DNA of 64,000 nucleotides, taken from positions 1 through 64,000 of the forward strand of contig JRWQ01000012.1 of assembly GCA_000775715.1 (NCBI GenBank). The letters are read 5' to 3'. The notes beneath the pieces are model-generated. The model worked only from the letters and a program-made list of their open reading frames with translations, was not told the DNA's origin and did no database searches. The position numbers and the translations under genes are program-made. This document shows positions 39,554 to 46,679 of this stretch, in pieces. The stretch is from Vibrio tubiashii (GTDB lineage Bacteria > Pseudomonadota > Gammaproteobacteria > Enterobacterales > Vibrionaceae). Position 1 is the first letter of the stretch. Every line of letters starts with the position of its first letter.

Positions 39554-40815
39554 TATTTATCCTCTACAAATGGAATATCTTTTATTACACCAACAGTTAA
39601 GTGTCTCAAGCGAATTCGTTCATTCAAAAAATCATTAGTTTTTTGGCTCCGCAGCACCCGCATAAGCTTTTTACATGTACTCACCCTTCCATCCTTAGGC
39701 TTAACTACAATCATGTGATTCTCAATGGCAACAGGCCTACGAAGGTTAATCAAAGTCGCTGATGCTCGATTTCTATCCGATGGGCTAGATGTTCTTTTAA
39801 TAACAACAAATGGTGGACTAAGCGCTTTTCCACTAAAACGCCTTGTTTCTATGGTTTCGCGTACAACTCCCCACTGAGGACATATTTTGGGATAGAAATA
39901 TGGATACTCTGGACCTTCTTCAGGATCGCGATAGGCAACTAACGGACCTGTACGAACATCAAAATAGTCAGAAATTACAGCTGTTCCATGCCCCGCATGA
40001 TGCCAAAGTATTTCGTCCGAGTTCATATCAACGACCCCAGAAAGCAAAAATACATCAACGTCAGTTTTGCTATTGAAACGCCCCCAAATATCAGCAGTAG
40101 CTTTCATTGATTTAGAAACAAACTCTCTAAAGTCATCATACCGGCTACCAGACCGCAGAACATCGGGCAGAATCGCACTCACCTTGCAGCCTTTCGGTAT
40201 ATTTCTCAAGTACTTATCAAACACGATACCTGCCGCGTTTACTTTCCCTTCTTTCCAATAGTTTTCTTTAGGTGAAGGGGTGATTGTAAAAGGCGGGTTC
40301 ATAAGAACGTGAGTAACACTCTCAAGTTCTTGTTGTTCTACTATTAAGGCATCTTTGACAACAATATTTGGTAATAACTCTAAAGCCTCTTCTAGGTCGC
40401 AATCTTGTTCGACTCCTTGATTTAAGGCTTCCACGATAATCCGTAGTTTTGTTGCTTCAATAAAATGAAGGTGCAAGTCAAAGCCCCAAAGAACCTCACC
40501 CCATACCTTTAACGTTGCTGATAACGTAGGTTCGACACCAAGTTTTCTTGATGCTTCAATAAGTAGATTCCCAGCCCCACACGTTGGATCGAGGACAACG
40601 GAATCCGAAGTAATTGCAGGGAGTAAAGATACAGCTTTGGTCGCTAATTCTTGCCCCGTAAAAAAGCTACCGGCTTCACGCATTTCTTCTATTGTTAACA
40701 ACTCTCTCAAGACTAAGTCAATACTGTCTAAGTCAACTAAGCTCTGGAGCTGCTCTTGATCTTGAGAAAGTAATAGTTCACGCATTGCTGCATTATGTGA
40801 AGTTAAGGCATTCAT
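39553..40815 (-). CDS. N6-adenine DNA methyltransferase, operon gene 1
   Basis: SAM-dependent DNA methylase. Motif I LDPTCGAGN (about residues 75-83) and motif IV NPPF (173-176) define the N6-adenine, gamma-type class seen in type I HsdM and type IIG enzymes. The C-terminal half (about 250-420) may hold a target-recognition part, since no separate specificity subunit is nearby. 420 aa. First gene of a four-gene minus-strand operon; no classical restriction subunit (HsdR) is present. An extended -10 sits about 30 bases upstream. Confidence 0.87.
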   Translation of the reverse strand: MNALTSHNAAMRELLLSQDQEQLQSLVDLDSIDLVLRELLTIEEMREAGSFFTGQELATKAVSLLPAITSDSVVLDPTCGAGNLLIEASRKLGVEPTLSATLKVWGEVLWGFDLHLHFIEATKLRIIVEALNQGVEQDCDLEEALELLPNIVVKDALIVEQQELESVTHVLMNPPFTITPSPKENYWKEGKVNAAGIVFDKYLRNIPKGCKVSAILPDVLRSGSRYDDFREFVSKSMKATADIWGRFNSKTDVDVFLLSGVVDMNSDEILWHHAGHGTAVISDYFDVRTGPLVAYRDPEEGPEYPYFYPKICPQWGVVRETIETRRFSGKALSPPFVVIKRTSSPSDRNRASATLINLRRPVAIENHMIVVKPKDGRVSTCKKLMRVLRSQKTNDFLNERIRLRHLTVGVIKDIPFVEDK

Positions 40816-41302
40816 TACGATATTTCTGCAGGAAATTTTACTTAGTATACCATGTAAAAAGTAACTCCACGAAAATAATAAACAACCTAAATAATTGTTT
40901 ATTAATGATTTTTAATTTTATTCACTATCAGTCGCTCTGCAGGATGTAAAGCTAACAAAAAACTCGTTTTGAGATGCCTTACTACTACAAAACCATTTTC
41001 ATGACAGTGACCACCTTAAAAATCCATGAGGCAATAGGGATAGTATTAAGATCGACTTCATAAAAATCTAAATCTGGTTGCACCCACAAAAGCAGAGAAT
41101 AATACACATGAAAACGAACTAAGTGACACCGTGCCAGCTCTTGCCAATGCTAAGTTTAAAACTATGAAACAACGATGCAGAAGCCTATTTCTGTTACTAC
41201 AGCTAAATTGTTTCGACGTTCAAATGAGTCGACTTGCCCAACGATACATCCTTTTTTTCTCAACAAGATCAACCCCCTGTTGGAGAAAGACAGTATAGAT
41301 TA
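40816..41302. other. Intergenic region upstream of the four-gene operon
   Basis: About 490 bp with no coding sequence I can support. AT-rich, with the operon promoter at its left end. An imperfect AT-rich dyad (AACAAC..ATTGTTT) lies at about 40885-40905. Confidence 0.5.
40844..40852 (-). promoter_or_regulatory. Candidate extended -10 promoter of the four-gene operon
   Basis: On the minus strand TGGTATACT is an extended -10 (TGn-TATACT) about 29 bases before the methylase ATG. A good -35 is not visible at the right distance, which is allowed for extended -10 promoters. Confidence 0.5.
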
Positions 41303-41509
41303 TCAATTAAAAAGTCCTTTACGCCCCCTATCTCTCACCTGCACTCGCCACTCCAGCCATTTTTCGATATCACTATCGATCCAAGCTACCGTCCTTGAAC
41401 CAATGGGAACACTAGCCGGAAACTCCCCTTCCTTAATCTTGCTGTAGATTGCAGACTTGCTTAAGCCCGTCTTTTCTTTCACTTCTTGTAAACGTAAAAA
41501 TCTCATCAT
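41303..41509 (-). CDS. AlpA-family DNA-binding regulator, copy 1
   Basis: 68 aa winged-helix MerR-like protein of the AlpA family: FLRLQEVKEKTGLSKSAIYSKIKEGEFPASVPIGSRTVAWIDSDIEKW. Relatives in P4-type and CP4-57-type elements activate integrase or act as excisionase. AAGGAAAAT gives the ribosome binding site; ATG at 41509 or 41506. A second AlpA gene lies at 42863. Together they suggest regulated excision or expression. Confidence 0.87.
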   Translation of the reverse strand: MMRFLRLQEVKEKTGLSKSAIYSKIKEGEFPASVPIGSRTVAWIDSDIEKWLEWRVQVRDRGRKGLFN

Positions 41510-41729
41510 ATTTTCCTTATTTCAAAATCCAATAGAGCACTAAAAACCCGCCTAGGGGTTTGAAGACGTCCCAGAGCGTCCAGATACAACGACACAAAGT
41601 CCCATGACTTTCCAGTCCATGCGCTCAACCATCAACTCTCTGGACGTAGCGTTTAAGTTTGGCTGGCTCGATTTCTTTTCACATCACCACCAGCCTTCGG
41701 TTTACTGGAGCATTCCCTTCCTTCTTGAG
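41510..41729. other. Intergenic region with inverted repeats
   Basis: 220 bp with no gene. CGTCCAG and its complement CTGGACG lie about 60 bp apart, and AAAGTC-CCAT-GACTTT is a perfect short hairpin between them. A role as operator, small RNA or replication site is possible but unproven. Confidence 0.35.
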
Positions 41730-42188
41730 TTAGTAGAGCGGTTCCTCGTCATCGAAACAGGACTTAGCAAGGGTATTCGCCTTTTGCATTTTGTTCCCCA
41801 TATCCCGAAGCCTCTCCAGATGCACTTCCACATATTTTTCTGACCGAAGGCTATCTACCTGTTGCCATAGTTGTCGATAGACCACAGGCTTTCGCCCCGC
41901 CTTACGCCAGCCTTTCGCTTTCCACCTGTCTAACCACTCGTTATAGCCACGTTCACAAAACGCACTGCTGATAAAGACTTCATCGCCGTCCTGTGCGTAG
42001 CTCAAAGCCTCTACCAATGCAGAAAGCTCAAGTTCAGTGTTACTTTCCACCTCTAACACTCTGATACGACTCTCATCAACTAAAACACCTCTGGCGTTGT
42101 ACACGGACAGTCCAATGCTGCCTTGAGCATCGCAGTTGCGGTTTGGATTCATGGCAATGCTGACGTAGATAGATTGCGACTCGTTCAT
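41730..42188 (-). CDS. Degenerate RNase HI-like protein
   Basis: 152 aa that align end to end with bacterial RNase HI: NTELELSALVEAL matches the Glu48 helix, YNEWLDRWKAKGWRKAGRKPVVYRQLWQQVDSL matches the following strand and basic helix. But three of the four catalytic acids are not there: the Asp10 position reads MNP, the Asp70 position is Ser74, and Asp134 is Asn138. Only Glu54 (Glu48) remains. So it should bind nucleic acid hybrids or structured RNA at most, not cleave. Function in the island is unknown. Confidence 0.72.
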   Translation of the reverse strand: MNESQSIYVSIAMNPNRNCDAQGSIGLSVYNARGVLVDESRIRVLEVESNTELELSALVEALSYAQDGDEVFISSAFCERGYNEWLDRWKAKGWRKAGRKPVVYRQLWQQVDSLRSEKYVEVHLERLRDMGNKMQKANTLAKSCFDDEEPLY

Positions 42189-42287
42189 GGGAAGTATTCC
42201 TTTTTGGTTTTAACAGGGGTAGCCAGAGCTAGGACAGCCATCCGCTCCAACATTGAATAGGTTTCGTGTAAATGAAGAAGAACGCTG

Positions 42288-42656
42288 TTATTCAGGTTCG
42301 ACTGTGCGCTTCTTGCTGGGAAAGAAGCCTTGTAGGTGATGGAATCGGTGTGAGGCAGGATGCGTAATATCCGGTCCAATACCCGCAAAAGTTCTCTCAA
42401 GGGTTTCGATGGCATCGCGGTATTGTGGGCTACCCGGTCTTAAGCAAAGAAAGGTCTGACCCGGAGAAAACAGCACTAGATGCGTCACCATGTGGCTACC
42501 AGTCATTAAGGCACTCGCCCAAGACATACTGACCCAACGTTTAACTTGTTTCTTAATATCGTCTGGTAACTTCCGCCCGAATGCCTTCCGGTTAAAGGTC
42601 ACGGCAACCAGAAACTGTGTCGAACTGTCTTCAACCATCAGTTTCTTAAAGCTCAC
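42288..42656 (-). CDS. Conserved-looking hypothetical protein
   Basis: 122 aa, GTG start, no recognisable domain: STQFLVAVTFNRKAFGRKLPDDIKKQVKRW then HLVLFSPGQTFLCLRPGSPQ. It continues the reading frame of the small gene at 42687-42866 after its TAA stop, so the two may be halves of one ancestral gene. A competing open frame at 42185-42415 is less convincing. Function unknown. Confidence 0.5.
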   Translation of the reverse strand: MSFKKLMVEDSSTQFLVAVTFNRKAFGRKLPDDIKKQVKRWVSMSWASALMTGSHMVTHLVLFSPGQTFLCLRPGSPQYRDAIETLERTFAGIGPDITHPASHRFHHLQGFFPSKKRTVEPE

Positions 42657-42686
42657 TAAGATTGGACAAGCAAAGTCGCCATGACC

Positions 42687-42866
42687 TTACTTTTTCAACT
42701 GGTGTGCCTGCTTTTGTAATCGGCAGAGAAAATCGTGCATTAAACGGCCACCTTCTCTTTGCTTATGTACCGATGCTCTGAGTTTCAGCTTGACCACCAG
42801 CGCTTCAAGGTAACGGTTCAGAAAAGTAGAAAACGTGGATTTAGGAAGGTTGCCTCCACTTCTCAT
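42687..42866 (-). CDS. Small basic protein, 59 aa
   Basis: Reads MRSGGNLPKSTF...QKQAHQLKK, strongly basic and helical. Its ATG overlaps the AlpA stop (ATGA), so it is probably translated with AlpA. It is in the same frame as the following 122 aa gene, with only the TAA between them. No family recognised. Too short to appear in many gene calls. Confidence 0.5.
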   Translation of the reverse strand: MRSGGNLPKSTFSTFLNRYLEALVVKLKLRASVHKQREGGRLMHDFLCRLQKQAHQLKK

Positions 42867-43072
42867 GCCGCTTCCCCATCTATCCCTTCATCACGCTCCC
42901 GTAATCGTTCCAGTATCCAGTCTTCGACCTGACTCTCTTCCCATGCGACCGCCCTGCCACCTAGCGGAACGCTTTTTGGAAAGGTGCCTTCATCCATGTA
43001 CTTGTAGATGGTGGCTCGCGCCAGTCCGGTTACGTGCATGACTTCTTTCAAACGGATTAATCGAATATTCAT
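42863..43072 (-). CDS. AlpA-family DNA-binding regulator, copy 2
   Basis: 69 aa AlpA-type protein (IRLIRLKEVMHVTGLARATIYKYMDEGTFPKSVPLGGRAVAWEESQVEDW). ATG at 43072 chosen because a GAGGGA site lies 8 bases upstream; the frame extends five codons further. About 40-50% alike to copy 1 by eye, especially in FPxSVPxGxRxVAWxxS. Divergent from radC. Confidence 0.87.
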   Translation of the reverse strand: MNIRLIRLKEVMHVTGLARATIYKYMDEGTFPKSVPLGGRAVAWEESQVEDWILERLRERDEGIDGEAA

Positions 43073-43240
43073 TGTGATGTCCCTCATCTCTATCGTTCAA
43101 AGATGAAGGGCAGTCAGTAAAAAAAGTCCGAGAAGGTATCAGTGAGTCCACGCTCCGCATCACCTCAGTTAAAAGTCGATTCAAAGAAATTTCAGGTACA
43201 TATCATCCAAGTGCGCATACCCACTAACAGGAGTTTCTAT

Positions 43241-43717
43241 ATGCACGATTTAAGTAACCGACACTATTCATTCCGGGGACCTGTCTCTGCCCACCACGTA
43301 TTGGAGAAAGCCGCTGAAATCATCGCGGAGAAATATCTTAGAGGGGATGCATTTTGCAATCCGACAGCGACTAAGGATTACGTCAAGTTCCGACTGGGAA
43401 GCTATGAACGGGAGGTGTTCGCTCTCATGCTTCTCGATAATCAGCACCGCCTGATTGAGTTCAATGAGCTCTTCTACGGCACGATAGACAGCGCCAGTGT
43501 TTACCCAAGAGAAGTGGTCAAAGTCTGCCTAGAGAAGAATGCAGCCGCCGTCATACTGGCTCACAACCATCCTTCCGGAGACCCTACACCATCGCAGTCC
43601 GATAGGCGCATTACGCAAAGACTCAAGGACGCATTAGCCCTAATTGATGTTCGTGTACTGGACCATATTGTTGTAGGCGAAGACTGCTACTCGATGGCGG
43701 AAGGTGGCATGCTATGA
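43241..43717 (+). CDS. RadC/YfjY-type JAMM protein
   Basis: 158 aa with the JAB/MPN metal motif AHNHPSGDPTPSQSD, of the RadC family that occurs in many mobile islands (YfjY, YeeS, YkfG in E. coli). The biochemical role is unclear despite the old DNA repair name. I chose ATG at 43241 because CAGGAG sits 8 bases before it; the longer frame from 43142 has no such site. Its stop overlaps the next ATG. Confidence 0.9.
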   Translation: MHDLSNRHYSFRGPVSAHHVLEKAAEIIAEKYLRGDAFCNPTATKDYVKFRLGSYEREVFALMLLDNQHRLIEFNELFYGTIDSASVYPREVVKVCLEKNAAAVILAHNHPSGDPTPSQSDRRITQRLKDALALIDVRVLDHIVVGEDCYSMAEGGML

Positions 43718-44154
43718 GCAGTATTTTGAAAGAGATGGCGTCAGCCTTTCAGCTTGCAAGTCTCCACCAGCTCACTGAGCTCATCCTGAGCTGTTACCAC
43801 ATTCCAGAAGACAGCAAACGTGTGGTCCTTAACTTTAAGGTCTCGAGCTTCTACACCGAACGGTGCGGTATCCAGCCAGTAGAGATACAGCTTGAACGAG
43901 CCACTCAGGACTCTCCTTGGGAGCTTCGCTTCATTGCGACTTTTGATTACCCGGATGAGCAAGCAGAAAGCGTCGATGTCGCGCTGTACTTCAACTTTAA
44001 GTACCGCTGGTTCTATCAACCGGATATCGAGCGGTGCGAGTTATTCCGCCCAGAAGTCATTGCGCTATTCATCGCTTGGCTTAAAGCCTTTATCGGTCAT
44101 CTTCAAAGCAACCAGTTCGACACACAGACTCTGCAGGTCATCAGTCGCTTCTGA
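43714..44154 (+). CDS. DUF2787-like protein, copy 1
   Basis: 146 aa, recognised by pattern VVLNFKVSSFYTERCGIQPVEIQLERA, similar to the next gene but one. DUF2787 proteins are common in Vibrio and other gammaproteobacterial islands and have no known function. The start overlaps the radC stop (ATGA). Confidence 0.75.
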   Translation: MSSILKEMASAFQLASLHQLTELILSCYHIPEDSKRVVLNFKVSSFYTERCGIQPVEIQLERATQDSPWELRFIATFDYPDEQAESVDVALYFNFKYRWFYQPDIERCELFRPEVIALFIAWLKAFIGHLQSNQFDTQTLQVISRF

Positions 44155-44226
44155 GTGATCCGATTCAAACGATTTTCACATCGACATTATCAATCTGACT
44201 ATACACCCATTAACAAGGAGGCAGCG

Positions 44227-44667
44227 ATGTCTACCGCTACACACGCGAAAGCGTTATTTAACAAATGCCCTTTGTCTATCTCACCTCGACTACAAACCGT
44301 ATTGATAGACCACATCAACACCAAAGCTAACGATTCATCTACCGCTATCACGCTGAACTTTCGTGATACCAGTTATAGCGCTGAGGCTGGTGGCTTTCAC
44401 CCCGTCGAAATTGCCTTGAAGAAAGACAGCGAACAGCGTTGGTCGATTCTATATATCACTGACTTCGCCTACATGGGTAATCACTACCCTGAGCTAGAGC
44501 GTAGTGTTGATTTTGACATTGGCAACAACATAGCCTTTTTCACAGGCGTAGGCTGGCAAGCTATCGATGCCTATGGCGTCAATGATTTCTATTTGATATG
44601 GGAGAGTAACTTTCTGTCGTATCTCGAGATGGATGCCTTTGATGAGATAAAGCTATCCAGTCATTGA
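44227..44667 (+). CDS. DUF2787-like protein, copy 2
   Basis: 146 aa, same length as copy 1 and with matching core ITLNFRDTSYSAEAGGFHPVEIALKKD. ATG at 44227 is preceded by a near-perfect AAGGAGG, so the longer frame from 44155 is not used. Tandem duplication of the previous gene is the simplest reading. Function unknown. Confidence 0.78.
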   Translation: MSTATHAKALFNKCPLSISPRLQTVLIDHINTKANDSSTAITLNFRDTSYSAEAGGFHPVEIALKKDSEQRWSILYITDFAYMGNHYPELERSVDFDIGNNIAFFTGVGWQAIDAYGVNDFYLIWESNFLSYLEMDAFDEIKLSSH

Positions 44668-45145
44668 ATAGGTCTATTGAGTAGTAGCAGGTGTTACAAG
44701 GCACCTGTTACTCATCTCTGTTAGCAGACATTAGACAGAATCTCTATCTCACTCTGAGTAGAGTTAACACAGTCCTACTAACGGGTTCTAAACAAAAAAG
44801 AAGAACCAAGAAAAAGGATGTCGCACTTACGTGCTCCACTGCTTTATAGAGGCCCCAACGTTTTGATACCCCACCCGACCCCAGTAAACGTCTGTCTACT
44901 GAGGCCAAGAGCTGTGATGACTCACTGCTCTCATAGATATAGGTAAGTTTGAGTAAAAAAATTCAAACAACTCGAGTTCCCAGCGCAACCAAGGAGGAAC
45001 AACACCGTTCACCATTTATATCGACATAAACGCCCCTGATAAATCAGGAGCAACGTTGAGTATCGATACGGCAAGTAATGCCTCTTTGCTCATTAGCATG
45101 TGCAGCTTTCTGCCAGCTAAAGCACACAGCCTATACATAAACGCC
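44668..45145. other. Intergenic region before the WYL gene
   Basis: About 480 bp without a supported gene. It has a CAGGTG/CACCTG hairpin at 44690-44706 just after the DUF2787 gene, a good AAGGAGG near 44990 with no start codon to use it, and a 19 bp repeat at 45064-45082 that is nearly copied at 45919-45937 after the WYL gene. Confidence 0.4.
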
Positions 45146-45937
45146 ATGACAACCAAACGTAAACCCACAACTACCGAGCAGTTGTCTTTCGCTTTTGAGC
45201 TGTATCACCGTATCCCCAAAGGCCGTAAAGTTACTGCTCAGGAACTACAAACCGAATTGTCCCACGTTGGTATCACACGAGACATCCGCACCATACAGCG
45301 CAATCTGGATGTGGTGGCGCAATATCTCGATGTGGATAAAGATACGAGAAACAAGCCATACGGATACAGCCGCCGATTAACGAGTCAGTTTGTATTAGGC
45401 CCCCGAGAGTCCATCGTTTTAGAGCTCGCCAAAGCCATGATCTCGGATGTGCTTCCGGACCAATTACACTACGCCGTTGAATCGGCTTTTCAACCGATAT
45501 TCAACCACCAGCGCAGTTATCCGGGCTTACAACGAAAACAAGGAGAAAGCACAAGGGCAGGTACCCATTCTACTTTCTGTCCAGTTGAGACAGTTGAGGA
45601 GTTGGTGACTATTTTTGAACCGCTCTCGTTAGCCTTAACGTATCAGCGGCTAATAACCATTACCTTAAAAACTGGAGAGACTATCGAAAGGCTGATGCCA
45701 CTTGGCCTATTGCTCTCGATTCACTCTTTCCATCTTGTCTATCAGTCAGATGACCACACATTCGACATTGCGTTGCACCACGTAGCAGAGGTCAAGGTTT
45801 TAACCTTCCACTTTGACTACCCCGCCGACTTTCAGTTGCACCAGTATTCTCTACAACCAGAGCTCTACGGTAAACATATCGATTTGGATTCAGACAGTTA
45901 CCTGACGGAAAACTAAACCGATCCGGCAAGTAATGCC
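45064..45937 (+). repeat. Direct repeats around the WYL gene
   Basis: CGATACGGCAAGTAATGCC at 45064-45082 and CGATCCGGCAAGTAATGCC at 45919-45937, 18 of 19 bases alike, flank the WYL gene. Each contains the dyad GGCA-AGTAA-TGCC. They may be operators for the regulator. The span given covers both copies. Confidence 0.55.
45146..45916 (+). CDS. WYL-domain transcriptional regulator
   Basis: An N-terminal helix-turn-helix (about residues 10-70 in QLSFAFELYHRIPKGRKVTAQELQTEL...TRDIRTIQRNLD) and a C-terminal WYL-type domain (about 140-230). Such regulators are common in defence islands, where the WYL domain is thought to sense a nucleic-acid or nucleotide ligand. A TTG at 45056 has AGGAG before it and would add 30 residues, but a repeat lies in that part, so ATG at 45146 is preferred (256 aa). 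Confidence 0.78.
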   Translation: MTTKRKPTTTEQLSFAFELYHRIPKGRKVTAQELQTELSHVGITRDIRTIQRNLDVVAQYLDVDKDTRNKPYGYSRRLTSQFVLGPRESIVLELAKAMISDVLPDQLHYAVESAFQPIFNHQRSYPGLQRKQGESTRAGTHSTFCPVETVEELVTIFEPLSLALTYQRLITITLKTGETIERLMPLGLLLSIHSFHLVYQSDDHTFDIALHHVAEVKVLTFHFDYPADFQLHQYSLQPELYGKHIDLDSDSYLTEN

Positions 45938-46270
45938 GAAGCAGGTATTACTCTGTGCCTGTTTCAACTTTCTGCGAACACAGTACACCGCTCGTACTTT
46001 TCGTAGAGCCATAGCACGACTCATGACGTCAGCAAGTAGGTAAGCCAGTAATAACTCCAACTGATTTACCTAACAAAGGCAGAAACAGCTGACTGAAAAA
46101 GCGTGCCTTGTCTTCGCTTTACCCAAGGAACTCAAGTAGAGGGGAACGGCCGTCCCCTCAGTATGGCTTCCCCTGAATGACTAACACACCACACCTCCAA
46201 CTCCATGTCGTGATACCCGTGACTGACTACCCCTAATCACTATTACATCATCAACAAAAAGGAACACACT
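45917..46270. other. Intergenic region after the WYL gene
   Basis: Apart from the 19 bp repeat copy I see no feature in these 354 bp. The ribosome binding site AAAGGAAC lies just before the next gene. Confidence 0.5.
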
Positions 46271-46555
46271 ATGAAATCAATCATCAATACTGTCGTAATC
46301 GCTTCTATCGCTTTCTCTGTCAGTGCCTTCGCTAAAAGTCCACTTGACCAGTTGAGTGTAGAAGCCATTAAACAAACTCTGACCCCAGAGCAAATAGAAC
46401 AAGTACTGGAGCAATGGAAAACCGAAGAGCTCAAGCATATTGAGCAGAAAGCCCAAGCAATCTCAGACCGTGCCCCGATAGAGGCTCGCCGAGAGTTTGT
46501 AGAGCAACAAATCAACAGAGAGTACAAGCAAGCGCTAATCACGTTTGGCTTGTAA
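46271..46555 (+). CDS. Small exported helical protein of unknown function
   Basis: 94 aa. Signal peptide with cleavage after VSAFA, then a charged helical region with Glu/Gln-rich heptad-like content. AAGGAAC precedes the ATG. A strong terminator follows. No family recognised. It may be periplasmic and similar in look to small CpxP-like proteins, but I do not claim that. Confidence 0.65.
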   Translation: MKSIINTVVIASIAFSVSAFAKSPLDQLSVEAIKQTLTPEQIEQVLEQWKTEELKHIEQKAQAISDRAPIEARREFVEQQINREYKQALITFGL

Positions 46556-46561
46556 GTACCG

Positions 46562-46590
46562 CAGGGAGCACGATGCTCCCTGATTTTTTT
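46562..46590 (+). terminator. Intrinsic terminator after the small exported protein
   Basis: CAGGGAGCA-CGA-TGCTCCCTG stem with a long T run. Confidence 0.88.
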
Positions 46591-46679
46591 GTCATAATCG
46601 GCACATTGAAGATAGACTGTTTGAAAGGATATATTATCTAAGAAAAAGCGAAATATGGGCTAAATACGTGGATAATAAA

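Noticed and set aside
42185..42415. Alternative 76 aa frame on the minus strand
   Set aside because: It overlaps the more regular 122 aa frame for most of its length and has no family signal.
45056..45145. TTG start for the WYL gene with a good AGGAG site
   Set aside because: The extra 30 residues cover a 19 bp direct repeat and match no WYL N-terminus. The choice remains open.
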